Below are positions 16,237-25,054 of a stretch of 64,000 nt of DNA, piece by piece. The stretch is from Halogranum gelatinilyticum (lineage in GTDB: Archaea; Halobacteriota; Halobacteria; Halobacteriales; Haloferacaceae), in NCBI RefSeq assembly GCF_900103715.1, contig NZ_FNHL01000002.1, positions 372,001-436,000 of the forward strand. Direction: 5' to 3'. The translations under genes and the position numbers were made by a program. Each line of letters starts with the position of its first letter. Position 1 is the stretch's first letter. Below the pieces are notes generated by a model. That model was not told the DNA's origin. It ran no database searches and worked only from the letters and a program-made list of their open reading frames with translations.

Positions 16237-16645
16237 TGGAACCACCGTCAGAGAGAATAAAATCGCTCAGACGCCGCTGTGGCTCGCTCGTTGCCCCCTC
16301 ACTCCGCTCGGGGGCTGCGGACCGGCTTCCGGGTCGACCCGCGAGGGGTCGCTTCCGGCGGGCAGCCGAGGGCGGGCGCTCGGGGCACTCGCGCCCGCCG
16401 AGAACCTCGGCGGCCTCTCCGGTCCTTGCGGTGGTTTCGGAGACAGCGTGGAAGGCCCACAGGAGAGAGGTGAGACGATGGTCGACGGGTTCGCCTCGAT
16501 CGAGGACAGGAACGCGGTGACAGGAGAGACACTCGCGGTACTTGGCCCGTCGTTCCTGGTGGTCGACGAGGCACGTTGAGTGACAGCTGTGGCAGCGATA
16601 TTCGAGCAGTCGCCACCCGACAGTCGGCGAGTTCGCACTCGCCAT
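16229..16645 (-). CDS. Small zinc-finger protein upstream of Rep
   Basis: 138 residues. The first half has two Cys pairs, YRCHSCHSTC and YRECLSCHRVP (about 17-43), a likely zinc ribbon; the second half is Arg/Pro/Ser-rich and poorly conserved looking. It ends inside the start of rep, so the two are probably cotranscribed. A TATA-like aaatttta on the minus strand (about 16714-16721) lies only a few bases inside the right att site. It may help control replication or excision; no family recognised. Confidence 0.55.
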   Translation of the reverse strand: MASANSPTVGWRLLEYRCHSCHSTCLVDHQERRAKYRECLSCHRVPVLDRGEPVDHRLTSLLWAFHAVSETTARTGEAAEVLGGRECPERPPSAARRKRPLAGRPGSRSAAPERSEGATSEPQRRLSDFILSDGGSSE

Positions 16646-16725
16646 TTAGCACACCCCCCAAACGTCGATTTCGGTAGAGAGGGTACTCTCAGCTTTTGGA
16701 TGTTGACGACCTGTAAAATTTAGTA

Positions 16726-16738
16726 TGGGACCGCCGAG
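16726..16738. repeat. attR core within tRNA-Pro 3' end
   Basis: tgggaccgccgag, the T-arm/acceptor end of tRNA-Pro(GGG), identical to 3822-3834. Integration at the 3' end of a tRNA gene is the standard target for haloarchaeal tyrosine integrases. Confidence 0.85.
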
Positions 16739-16796
16739 ATTCGAACTCAGGTCCTACCGACCCCATCGGCAGAGGATACCACTACCCTACGGTCCC
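16726..16796 (-). tRNA. tRNA-Pro (GGG anticodon)
   Basis: 71 nt. Acceptor stem GGGACCG/CGGTCCC with discriminator A; D-arm GGGT...TCCT with GG in the loop; anticodon stem TGCCG/CGGTA around loop ATGGGGT, giving anticodon GGG with T33 and G37; T-arm CTGAG-TTCGAAT-CTCGG. No intron and no encoded CCA. The gene remains complete although the provirus has used its 3' end as attachment site. Confidence 0.95.
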
Positions 16797-16905
16797 TTGG
16801 TGTCTGCTGTTTTTCCGCATTACAGGCGACGGCCGACTGTCGTTTAAGGGCTTCGTTTCAGTCGTCAGAGCGACAGCCGGTGCCACGCGTCACTGGTGAT
16901 TCGGC

Positions 16906-17772
16906 TCAGACCAAGACGCGTTCGAGGCGGACTACTTCGCCCGACTCGGCGTCGGGATCGCCGACGAGTCGGCCGAGACAGACGACCGCGTCGTCGGGCG
17001 TGTAGCAGGCGACGAGCGCGTCGTCTGCGATGCCGTCGTCGGTGTCGATGACGCCGGGCGCGTAGACCTGCGCGCCGTGGGCGACCTGCTCGGCCGCGCT
17101 CGGTGCGATGGTCACACGAGGGAGATGCGTCAGGCTGCGTTCGGCGGGCGCGACGACCTCTCGGAGCAGTTCCTCGTCACCCTCTTCGGCGAAGGCCAGC
17201 GCGTCCGTGAAGTCGTGGAGGTTCACGAGGTCGGTGTCGTCGAAGGGGTCCGTCCGGGTCCGGCGGAGATGGCCCATGTGGCCGCCGGTGCCGAGTGCCA
17301 GTCCGAGGTCGTGACACAGTTTGCGGATGTAGGTGCCGCTCTCACAGCCGATGCGGAGCAGGACCTGTTGGTCCTTCACCTCCAGGACCTCCAGCTCGTG
17401 GACCGTCCGCGTTCGCAGTCGTCGGGAGACGGCACTCTTGCGCGGCGGTTTCTGGTAGAGTTCGCCTTCGAACTCCGCGACGACGCGTTCGAGGTTCGTC
17501 GGCACGGGACCGTGGAGTTCGAGCACGGCGACGTACTCCTTCGAGCCTTCGAGGAAGACCTGCGCGAGCCGTGTCGCATCCCCGAGGAGAACCGGCAGAC
17601 AGCCCGTCACCTTGGGGTCTAACGTCCCGGCGTGGGCTGCCTGCTCGACGCTGGCGAGATCCCGAACCCAGCCGGAGACCTGGTGGGCGGAGGGACCCGG
17701 CGGCTTGTCGAGGTTGACGACACCGAAGTTCAGGAGTTCGTCGACGGAACGCTCCTCGGGTGGTCCGCGCAT
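16906..17772 (-). CDS. truB: tRNA/rRNA pseudouridine synthase (Cbf5/TruB family)
   Basis: 288 residues. Converts uridine to pseudouridine, in archaea both as the catalytic subunit of H/ACA RNPs and at tRNA position 55. The motif HAGTLDPKVTGCLPV contains the catalytic Asp; KEYVAVLELHG and GTYIRKLCHDLG are family blocks; the C-terminal third (from about 205) is a PUA domain (VAPAERSLTHLPRVTIAPSAA onward). It follows cmk by two bases in an operon conserved in haloarchaea (adk, DUF106, cmk, cbf5). Confidence 0.95.
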   Translation of the reverse strand: MRGPPEERSVDELLNFGVVNLDKPPGPSAHQVSGWVRDLASVEQAAHAGTLDPKVTGCLPVLLGDATRLAQVFLEGSKEYVAVLELHGPVPTNLERVVAEFEGELYQKPPRKSAVSRRLRTRTVHELEVLEVKDQQVLLRIGCESGTYIRKLCHDLGLALGTGGHMGHLRRTRTDPFDDTDLVNLHDFTDALAFAEEGDEELLREVVAPAERSLTHLPRVTIAPSAAEQVAHGAQVYAPGVIDTDDGIADDALVACYTPDDAVVCLGRLVGDPDAESGEVVRLERVLV

Positions 17773-17774
17773 GG

Positions 17775-18353
17775 TTAGAAGTCGTAGACGACGCCGTCGA
17801 CGGGTGCTTTGCCTTCGTCGCTGTCGGGGTCGTAGGAGTCGACGGCCGTGGTGAGCATCCCGAGGACGCCTTCTGGACTCCAGCGAGCGGTGTTGTAGAC
17901 GATGTCGTAGATCGAGCGGTCGTCGATGTCGATGTTGTAATACTCCCGGTAGCGCTTGGCCTCGCTGGCCTCGCGGCGGTCAGTCTCCTCGCGGGCGACG
18001 TCGACGGGCTTGTCCTCGCGGTCGGCGATGCGCTCGGCGCGGATGTTGAGCGGCGCGTCGAGCCAGATGCGGATGTCGGCCTGGTCGGCCGCGAGCCAGC
18101 CCGCGAGCCGCGATTCGAGGAGCACGTCGTCGCGCTCCTGGGCGATCTCGTACAGCCGTCGGTCGAGATCGCGGTCGATCTGGTCGTCCTCCTCGGCGAG
18201 TTCGTTGAACTCGACGGGGGTCATGTCGCGCTCGGCGGCGAGCTCGCGGAAGATGTCGCCACCGGAGATGTGTTCGAGACCGAACGCTTCGGCCAGGGCG
18301 GCCGCGGTCGTGCTCTTCCCGCTGCCCGGCGGGCCAGAGACGGTCAGTAACAT
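17775..18353 (-). CDS. cmk: Cytidylate kinase (archaeal type)
   Basis: 192 residues. Phosphorylates CMP/dCMP with ATP. P-loop GPPGSGKST at 7-15, [12 protein letters not shown] (about 32), NMP-binding segment with [20 protein letters not shown], and the R-E-x-x-R lid region [19 protein letters not shown]. Archaeal Cmk proteins are short, as here. Cotranscribed with truB downstream. Confidence 0.95.
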   Translation of the reverse strand: MLLTVSGPPGSGKSTTAAALAEAFGLEHISGGDIFRELAAERDMTPVEFNELAEEDDQIDRDLDRRLYEIAQERDDVLLESRLAGWLAADQADIRIWLDAPLNIRAERIADREDKPVDVAREETDRREASEAKRYREYYNIDIDDRSIYDIVYNTARWSPEGVLGMLTTAVDSYDPDSDEGKAPVDGVVYDF

Positions 18354-18568
18354 ACGGTAACTGCGGCGGTATCCTTCAAAACGGTTGTCGTTGCGTCAGG
18401 GGATGGCCCGTGCGAACGCACCACGCTGTCCGCGAGCGTCGTCGACTCCGGCGCGTTCGGAGGGGAGTGTACGGTTTGCAACGGAAACGTGCTCTCGTCG
18501 ACGGCGCGGACTGCTGGCTGCGGCTGTCGGCACTCGGCGTCGGAGAGACGAAAGAGGAGAGACCGCGG

Positions 18569-19483
18569 TTAGCTCGTCGACGGCGTCGTCGAGATGTTCA
18601 GGCCCTTGCGGATGACCTGCGTGAACGCCATCGAGCAGAGGAAGTACCAGACAATCCAGGTCTGCATCGGACCGAGGATGCCTTCCTTCCAGGTGACCTC
18701 GCCAGCGAGCGGCAGGACGAGGTTCCCGAGGTCGACGTGGACCGGGTTCCCGCCGATGCCGATGGCCCAGTACATCCAGAGGAACACCGGGATGGTGAGG
18801 AACATGATCCAGACCATCGGGCGGAACTGCTCTTTGAACATCCCCATCTGGTCGCCCATCGCCTCCATCTGCTCCTCTTGGATCTGTTCGAGGGCGGCGT
18901 CGTCACCGGCTTCCTTGGCCTCTTTCCGGCGCTCTTGGATGTCCTTCATCCGCTCTTGGTACGCGCCCATCTTGTCCATGTTCATCAGGTTCGCCTGCAG
19001 GAGCGTCGAGTACAGCCCCGTCCCGAGTGCGAGCACCATGACGACGGCGTAGAACGGCAGCACCTCGGCCAGCGGGCCGAGGATGATGTCCATCACACCG
19101 CCGATGACGTTGCGGACCTCCGTGAGCGAGTAGCCCGCGAACAGGCCGACGGTGACGAGGGCCGCGCCCTTGTCGTACTTCGACCAGCTCGTGCCCTCGA
19201 CGTCGTCGACGCCCGAGGAACCGGAGCTCGAGGACCCGTCGTCGGACTTCTCTTCGAGACCCTCGCGGGTGGCGTCGACGTCGGCGAGCGCGAAGCCTTC
19301 GTCGCCGTCGACGAGGACGCCCTTCTCGATGAGCCGACCCCACTGCCCGCTCGACAGGTCGTTCTTGACGTCGACCCACTTGATCTCGCCGTCCTCCGAG
19401 CGGTCGAGGACGGTCTCGATGGCCCCTCGCATCTCCGGGTCGTCGGAGACGAGCGACCGAACCTTCGCTTCGATACGTGCCAT
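18569..19483 (-). CDS. DUF106 membrane protein (EMC3/YidC-like)
   Basis: 304 residues. N-terminal soluble region with a winged-helix look (1-70) and a Ser/Gly linker (GSSSSGSSG), then membrane helices at about 112-130, 140-165, 225-245 and 280-297, with a charged coiled-coil loop (ERMKDIQERRKEAKEAG) between the second and third. DUF106 proteins belong to the Oxa1/YidC/EMC3 insertase superfamily, so help with membrane-protein insertion is expected. Always near adk/cmk in haloarchaea. A gap of 215 bases to cmk holds nothing obvious. Confidence 0.9.
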   Translation of the reverse strand: MARIEAKVRSLVSDDPEMRGAIETVLDRSEDGEIKWVDVKNDLSSGQWGRLIEKGVLVDGDEGFALADVDATREGLEEKSDDGSSSSGSSGVDDVEGTSWSKYDKGAALVTVGLFAGYSLTEVRNVIGGVMDIILGPLAEVLPFYAVVMVLALGTGLYSTLLQANLMNMDKMGAYQERMKDIQERRKEAKEAGDDAALEQIQEEQMEAMGDQMGMFKEQFRPMVWIMFLTIPVFLWMYWAIGIGGNPVHVDLGNLVLPLAGEVTWKEGILGPMQTWIVWYFLCSMAFTQVIRKGLNISTTPSTS

Positions 19484-19655
19484 TACCCTCCTTTAGCAAC
19501 CACCGTTTATCAAGCTTTTACTCTCGCTGCCGCTGACGCGCCGCTCGCGATGGGGCTGATACTGGTGCTGACGCTCACGAGCGGGAGAAAAACGGGAGAT
19601 GAGTCGAACTGTCGAATCGGCGGCGCGACGAGGCGGTGTCGGCGGCGCGACCCGT

Positions 19656-20282
19656 TCAGTCTCGCAGTTCGGTCGCGAGCTCGTCGAAGACCTCGTCCGG
19701 CGTCCCCTCGCCCTCGACCTCGACGAGCGTGCCCGTCTCACGGTAGTGCTCGACGACCGGCGCGGTGTTCTCGTGGTAGACGCGGAGCCGCTCGCGGACG
19801 GTGTCCTCGGTGTCGTCGTCGCGCTGGGTCAGTTCAGCACCACATTCGTCGCAGACGCCCTCTTCTTCGGGCTGGTCGAACTCGGTGTGGAAGGTCGCGC
19901 CACAGTCCGGGCAGACGCGGCGGCCGGTGAGGCGGCGGACGAGTTCGTCCTCGTCGACGGCGAGATAGAACACGTAGTCGAGCTCGGTCACGCTGTCGAG
20001 ATACTCGACCTGGTCGAGGTTACGCGGGTAGCCGTCGAGGACGTATCCGTCGGCGTCTTCGAGGGCCGTCTTGACGATCTCGTTGACGACCGGGTCGGGG
20101 ACGAGTTCGCCCGCGTCCATGAACGAGGCAGGTGTCCCGTACTCGGTCTCCATGTGCTTGTTCGCACGGAGCGCGTCACCCGTGGTGACGTGTTCGAGGT
20201 CGAATTCGGCGGCCAGTCGCTTGCTCTGCGTTCCTTTGCCGGCTCCCGGCGGTCCGAGCAGGAGTACGTGTTCGTTGCTCAT
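19656..20282 (-). CDS. adk: Adenylate kinase
   Basis: 208 residues. P-loop GPPGAGKGT (about 8-16), YPRNLDQ in the NMP region, and a zinc-binding lid with Cys pairs [11 protein letters not shown] and [10 protein letters not shown] (about 125-155), followed by a C-terminal helix. The long-lid bacterial-like adenylate kinase is normal in haloarchaea. First gene of the minus-strand cluster; the promoter lies in the 234 bases shared with the divergent gene at 20517. Confidence 0.97.
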   Translation of the reverse strand: MSNEHVLLLGPPGAGKGTQSKRLAAEFDLEHVTTGDALRANKHMETEYGTPASFMDAGELVPDPVVNEIVKTALEDADGYVLDGYPRNLDQVEYLDSVTELDYVFYLAVDEDELVRRLTGRRVCPDCGATFHTEFDQPEEEGVCDECGAELTQRDDDTEDTVRERLRVYHENTAPVVEHYRETGTLVEVEGEGTPDEVFDELATELRD

Positions 20283-20516
20283 GTCTCACCCGTCCCACTC
20301 CGGGCTTAAAATCTTGTAGAAACGCGCGGCTTTGTCGACACGGCCGTCCGTCACACTGTGGGCACGGGAATCCAGTAGAAATCTCCGCTATCACTGTCGG
20401 CTCTCTCGCCAACCGCCGACCGAATCCTGTCGATTCGGCCGCGAACCAGCAACACTCGCTGCTACTCGTGACAGAGAGCGATAGGTTCAACTGCGGCCTT
20501 CGGGAAACACCACCAA

Positions 20517-20663
20517 ATGGCGACCGACAACTCCTCGGTACGACACGTGGACGGTCCGGCCGGGTCGGTGGTCCGCGCGTGGGCCGCCCTCGACCGCGGC
20601 TGGCAGGCGACGGTGCTCGGTATCGGCGTGGTCGGTGGAACCGTCCTTCTGCAGACACTCTGA
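20517..20663 (+). CDS. 48-residue single-helix peptide coupled to YeiH-like gene
   Basis: Starts MATDNSSVRHVDGPAG and ends in a hydrophobic segment ATVLGIGVVGGTVLLQTL, so a small membrane protein with the helix at the C-terminus. Its TGA overlaps the next ATG as TGATG, which implies coupled translation with the exporter. Too short for most gene callers. It may be an accessory subunit or a coupling peptide; no family recognised. Confidence 0.6.
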   Translation: MATDNSSVRHVDGPAGSVVRAWAALDRGWQATVLGIGVVGGTVLLQTL

Positions 20664-21658
20664 TGGCGACGGCGACCGCGCTCCGTGAGCGGCTGCCCGG
20701 TCTGGGGTTTCTCGTCGTGCTCGCGGTTCTCGCACATCTCCTCGCGGGCGTGCTTCCCGCGCTCAGCCCGCTCATCGTCGCCGTCGCCCTCGGCGCGCTC
20801 GTCGCCAACACGCTCGGCAAGCCCGACTGGGCCGCGCCGGGCATCGGTCTCGGCTCGCTCTCCTTGGAGACGGGCATCGTCCTCCTCGGTGCGAGTGTCT
20901 CGCTCGCGGAGGTCCGCGCGTCCGGCCCGCTCGTCGTCGGTCTCGTCGTCGTGACGGTCGCCGCGGGCGTCCTCAGCGTCGAACTGCTCGCACGCCGCGG
21001 CTTCGGTCTCCGCGACAAGACCGCCTCACTGTTGGCCGCTGGCTCCAGCATCTGTGGCGTCTCGGCCGCCGCGGCCGTCGCCGGAACCATCGACGCCGAC
21101 GGCGACCAGCTGACCCACGTCGTCGCGACCATCCTGCTCTTCGACGCGGCGACGCTCCTTGCGTTCCCCGTCGCGGGCGACCTGCTCGGTCTCACGGGCA
21201 AGCAGTTCGGCATCTGGGCGGGACTGTCGATGTTCTCGACCGGTCCCGTCGCAGCCGCCGGATTCGCCCACTCCGCCGTCGCGGGCCGGTGGGCGACGGT
21301 GACCAAGCTGACCCGCAACTCGCTGCTCGGTGTCGTCGCGCTCGCGTACGCGGTCCGGTACGCCACGGGCGACACGCGAAGCCCGGAGTTCCGCCGCATC
21401 GTCACGGAGTTCCCGAAGTTCCTCGTCGGCTTCTTCCTCGTCGCCGCCGTCGCCAACGCGGGGCTGCTCTCCGACGGCACGCTGTCGACCATCGACATCG
21501 CCGCCGACTGGCTCTTCACGCTCGCGTTCGTCGGACTCGGCTTCGACATCCGGCTGGCCGAGATGCGCGACACCGGCCTGTCGCCGACGCTCGTCGTCCT
21601 CGTCCATCTGCTCGTCGTGAGCGGCGTGACGCTGCTCGCGGTGACGACGCTGTTCTGA
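20663..21658 (+). CDS. YeiH-family putative sulfate/anion exporter
   Basis: 331 residues, about ten membrane helices. Family blocks visible: LETGIVLLGASVSL, KTASLLAAGSSICGVSAAAA, FSTGPVAAAGFAHS and KFLVGFFLVAAVANAGL. UPF0324/YeiH proteins are suspected sulfate or organosulfonate exporters; the substrate here is unknown. Start chosen at the ATG overlapping the upstream 48-residue gene, giving the usual family length. Confidence 0.85.
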   Translation: MATATALRERLPGLGFLVVLAVLAHLLAGVLPALSPLIVAVALGALVANTLGKPDWAAPGIGLGSLSLETGIVLLGASVSLAEVRASGPLVVGLVVVTVAAGVLSVELLARRGFGLRDKTASLLAAGSSICGVSAAAAVAGTIDADGDQLTHVVATILLFDAATLLAFPVAGDLLGLTGKQFGIWAGLSMFSTGPVAAAGFAHSAVAGRWATVTKLTRNSLLGVVALAYAVRYATGDTRSPEFRRIVTEFPKFLVGFFLVAAVANAGLLSDGTLSTIDIAADWLFTLAFVGLGFDIRLAEMRDTGLSPTLVVLVHLLVVSGVTLLAVTTLF

Positions 21659-21727
21659 TCGAGTGACGAGTCGCCGCCCGCGACCGAGGCCGCCCCGCTT
21701 TTCAGTGGTCTCCGCGTAGGCACGGCC

Positions 21728-22141
21728 ATGACCCGATTCGAGGCCGACACCCCGGCCGAACGCCGGAAGCTCTTCGCCGACGGTATCGTCGCCCACCGCA
21801 ACCGTGGCAGTGCCTATCTCACCATCGAGGCCGACCCCGACCCCGACCTCGACGGGACGGACGACGACGGCGACCCGCTGCCGACCGCGTGGGTCCAGTT
21901 CTCCGAGAAGACGTTCAACCTCGACGTGACCGACGAGGAGCTGGAACGGCTGAAGGCGATGCTGCAGGAGTTCCCCGAGTTCCGCATCGACCAGCTGGAG
22001 AGTCCCGAGACGGCCGAGGGCACGAACGTCCGGGTCTCGGCGCGTTCGGACGCCAACCGCCTCTCGGCGTTCGTCGACCGCACGTTCCAGGAGGTCTACG
22101 GCCGCGACGAGGACTACCGGGCGTGGGTCGTCGCCCTCTGA
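21728..22141 (+). CDS. Conserved haloarchaeal protein, function unknown
   Basis: 137 residues, acidic, soluble, no signal or helix. Central region VQFSEKTFNLDVTDEELERL and a C-terminal part rich in Arg/Asp (SARSDANRLSAFVDRTFQEV). I recognise no domain. It stands alone between the YeiH-like and UspA genes with its own short upstream region. Confidence 0.7.
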   Translation: MTRFEADTPAERRKLFADGIVAHRNRGSAYLTIEADPDPDLDGTDDDGDPLPTAWVQFSEKTFNLDVTDEELERLKAMLQEFPEFRIDQLESPETAEGTNVRVSARSDANRLSAFVDRTFQEVYGRDEDYRAWVVAL

Positions 22142-22294
22142 TTCGTCACCCGTTTACCCCTGCACAGATGTCGGTAAGGGAACGAACTAAGAGTGGTCGC
22201 AACATAGCGACTCGTATGAATCCCGTACGGAAAGTCACACAGACGTTTCTAAACCGTCCGTTCACCTCGTTCGACAGTGGAGGAGGTGGGACCC

Positions 22295-22729
22295 ATGGTT
22301 AGGCAGCTCTTCGACGTTCCGCTGCTTCCCGTCGCCAATGACGACGACGCCGTCACCACCTGCGACGCGGCTCTGCCGTACGTCGCCGACGCGGACGGCC
22401 GCGCCCTGTTCGTCCACGTCGTCGAGAAGGCCGGCGGCGCGCCGGACAAGGCGTCGGTCGAACAGCGAGAGGAACTGGCCGAGGAGCTGTTCGAACTCGT
22501 CCGCGAGCGGGCCGAAGAGGCCGGCGTCGATGTCGAGACACAGCTGCTCTACGGCACCGACATCGGGGAGACCATCCTCGACGCCGCCCGCGACGCGGAC
22601 GCGAGTTCCATCGTGTTCACCCCACGTGAGGGCAAGAAGTGGTGGGACATCTTCGGCCACGACGCCCGCGACACGCTCGTCGACGACAGCGACCGACCGG
22701 TCGTCGTCCTTCCGGGTGGAGACGAATGA
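22295..22729 (+). CDS. Universal stress protein (UspA family)
   Basis: 144 residues with the Usp alpha/beta fold: first strand FDVPLLPVANDDD, helix region, and VFTPREGKKWWDIFGHDARDTLVDDSDRPVVVLPGGDE at the end. The nucleotide motif G-x2-G-x9-G-S/T is weak, so ATP binding is doubtful. Start chosen at the ATG 7 bases after GGAGGT. It precedes a permease that carries Usp domains itself and is probably in the same operon. Confidence 0.82.
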   Translation: MVRQLFDVPLLPVANDDDAVTTCDAALPYVADADGRALFVHVVEKAGGAPDKASVEQREELAEELFELVRERAEEAGVDVETQLLYGTDIGETILDAARDADASSIVFTPREGKKWWDIFGHDARDTLVDDSDRPVVVLPGGDE

Positions 22730-22784
22730 ATGGCGAGACCCCCTCGTTACCCACGGCCGCCGTCCACGACGGAGGTGACTCGCG

Positions 22785-24989
22785 ATGAGTGACGAGGAAC
22801 TCGCCAAAGACCTCGGCCCGCTCGCCGCCCTGACCATCGGCGTCGGGACCATGATCGGTGCGGGTATCTTCGTGCTACCCGGCGTCGCCGTCGCGGAGGC
22901 GGGACCGCTCGCGGCCGGGGCGTTCGTCCTCGGCGGTGCTATCGCGCTGTTGACCGCACTCTCGGCCAGTGAGCTGGGGACGGCGATGCCGAAATCCGGC
23001 GGGGCGTACTACTACGTCAACCACGCGCTCGGACCACTGTTCGGATCGGTCGCGGGCTGGGCCAACTGGCTCGGTCTCGCGTTCGCGTCCGCGTTCTATA
23101 TGTTCGGATTCGGCCAGTACGTGATACAGTTCGCACCCGTCCCGGCAGTCCTCGGTCTCGACCCGGCGAAGGTCGTCGCGCTCGGCGGTGCCGCGCTGTT
23201 CATCGGTATCAACTACGTCGGCGCGAAGGAGACCGGCCGACTGCAGAACATCATCGTCATCACGTTGGTCGGTATTCTCGGTGTCTTCACCTTCGTCGGC
23301 GCGCTGAACGCCAACTTGGAGACGCTCCGACCGTTCACGCCCTACGGGACCGACCCACTGCTGCCCGTCACGGGACTCATCTTCGTCTCCTACCTCGGTT
23401 TCGTCCAGATCACCTCGGTCGCCGAGGAGATCAAAGACCCCGGCCGGAACCTACCGCGAGCCGTCATCGGCAGCGTCCTCATCGTGACGTCCATCTACGC
23501 GCTCGTCCTGCTCGTCGTGCTCGCGGCCGTCGACAACAGCGTCGTCGCCAACAACGACACCGCCGTCGTCGACGTCGCCCGCATCCTCTTGGGACCGGTC
23601 GGTGCCGTCGCCCTGCTGTTCGGCGGGCTGCTCGCTACCGCGTCGTCGGCGAACGCGTCGATTCTCGCGTCCTCACGCATCAACTTCGCGATGGGACGGG
23701 ACAAGATCGTCACCCCGGAACTCAACGAGATTCACCCGCGGTTCGGGACGCCGTACCGCTCCATCGCGCTGACGGGGGCGTTCATCCTCGCGTTCATCGT
23801 CTTCGGCAACCTCCAGCTGCTGTCGAACACGGGGAGCGCGCTCCACCTCGTCATCTACGGCCTGTTGAACATCGCGCTCATCGTGATGCGGGTCGCCGAC
23901 CCGGAGGACTACAATCCGGACTACACGATTCCGTTCTACCCGGTGCTTCCCATCCTGGGAGCGATCATCTCCTTCGCGCTCGTCGCGTACATCGACCCGT
24001 TCGTCATCGGTCTCACCGGCCTCCTGGTCGGCTTCGCGGCACTGTGGTATCTCCTGTACGCCCGCGGGAAGACGGAGAAACAGGGTATCCTCGGCCAGTA
24101 CATCCTCTCGCGGAAAGACGAGATGCCCGACTCGGCCGTCTCGGCCGCGTCGTCGGTCCAGCCCGACGGCGGGAAGTTCCGCGTGATGGTGCCGCTCTCC
24201 AACCCCGAAAGCGAGAAGGACCTCATCACGCTGGCCAGCGCGGTCGCCAAGCAGCGCAGCGGGACGGTCGTCGCCGTCAACATCGAACAGGTGCCCGACC
24301 AGACGGCCCTCTCGGCCGCTCGCGACCAGGGCGACCACGAGGCTGCACACAGCATCCTCCAACAGGCTCGCGCGGACGCCGAGACCTTCGACGTGCCGGT
24401 CGAGACCCACACCATCCTCTCGCACCGGACGTTCGAGGAGGTCTTCGACGCCGCGCGCACCTACGACGCCGACATGACCGTCATGGGCTGGGGACCGGAC
24501 TCCCACGGCTCGCCGGGACGTGCGGAGAGTGCGATCGACGAACTCGCCCACGACCTGCCGTGTGACTTCCTCGTCCTGCGGGACCGCGGCTTCGACGCCT
24601 CCGAGGTGCTCGTGCCGACCGCCGGTGGTCCGGACTCGGACCTCTCGGCGGCCGTCGCCAAGATCCTCCGCGAGGAGTACGGCGCGCGCGTCACGCTCCT
24701 CCACGTCGCCGACGACAAGGAGGAGGGGATGTCGTTCCTCGAAGCGTGGGCCGCCGACCACGACCTCTCGGATGCGAACCTCGTCGTCGACACCGGCGGG
24801 GTCGAGGAGTCCATCGAACGGCACGCCGCCGCGTCGTCGATGCTCATCGTCGGCGCGACCGAGCGCGGGCTGCTCTCGCGGCTCGTCTCCGGCGCGCTCG
24901 TGCTCGACGTCGTCAACGACGTGGAGTGTTCGGTGCTGCTCGCCGAGAAGAAACGCGAACGCAGCCTGAAAGAGCGGCTGTTGGGCTGA
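22785..24989 (+). CDS. APC-family amino-acid permease with C-terminal Usp domains
   Basis: 734 residues. The first ~430 form an APC transporter of about 12 helices: LTIGVGTMIGAGIFVLPGV (helix 1, substrate-binding GAG motif), PKSGGAYYYV, and SSRINFAMGRDK. Residues about 465-600 and 605-725 are two Usp modules (the second with LIVGATERGLLSRLVSGALV, a recognisable G-x2-G-x9-G end). Haloarchaea often fuse Usp domains to cationic-amino-acid-type permeases; the modules probably sense nucleotide or energy state. Preceded by the UspA gene; a 20-residue micro-frame joins the two. Confidence 0.9.
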   Translation: MSDEELAKDLGPLAALTIGVGTMIGAGIFVLPGVAVAEAGPLAAGAFVLGGAIALLTALSASELGTAMPKSGGAYYYVNHALGPLFGSVAGWANWLGLAFASAFYMFGFGQYVIQFAPVPAVLGLDPAKVVALGGAALFIGINYVGAKETGRLQNIIVITLVGILGVFTFVGALNANLETLRPFTPYGTDPLLPVTGLIFVSYLGFVQITSVAEEIKDPGRNLPRAVIGSVLIVTSIYALVLLVVLAAVDNSVVANNDTAVVDVARILLGPVGAVALLFGGLLATASSANASILASSRINFAMGRDKIVTPELNEIHPRFGTPYRSIALTGAFILAFIVFGNLQLLSNTGSALHLVIYGLLNIALIVMRVADPEDYNPDYTIPFYPVLPILGAIISFALVAYIDPFVIGLTGLLVGFAALWYLLYARGKTEKQGILGQYILSRKDEMPDSAVSAASSVQPDGGKFRVMVPLSNPESEKDLITLASAVAKQRSGTVVAVNIEQVPDQTALSAARDQGDHEAAHSILQQARADAETFDVPVETHTILSHRTFEEVFDAARTYDADMTVMGWGPDSHGSPGRAESAIDELAHDLPCDFLVLRDRGFDASEVLVPTAGGPDSDLSAAVAKILREEYGARVTLLHVADDKEEGMSFLEAWAADHDLSDANLVVDTGGVEESIERHAAASSMLIVGATERGLLSRLVSGALVLDVVNDVECSVLLAEKKRERSLKERLLG

Positions 24990-25054
24990 GCGGACTGCCG
25001 CTCTGCTGACACGACGCGAATCTTTTTCCCGTCGCCACCTCTCCCCCCGAGCGA

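Larger units (their letters stand above)
3822..16738. mobile_element. Integrated SNJ2/betapleolipovirus-like provirus
   Basis: A unit of about 12.9 kb lies between two copies of the 13-base sequence tgggaccgccgag. The right copy is the 3' end of tRNA-Pro(GGG), so the tRNA stays intact. The content is what is known for temperate pleolipoviruses: SNJ2-type tyrosine integrase next to attL, a PhiH1-repressor-like protein, an HUH-like replication protein at the far end, and a minus-strand block holding a four-helix membrane protein, a signal-peptide-bearing spike with coiled coil and C-terminal anchor, small membrane proteins and a P-loop ATPase. No capsid, portal or terminase gene is present, which fits a pleomorphic membrane virus. 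All core genes look intact, so it may be inducible. Base composition varies; 5.9-7.2 kb is clearly AT-rich. Confidence 0.88.
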
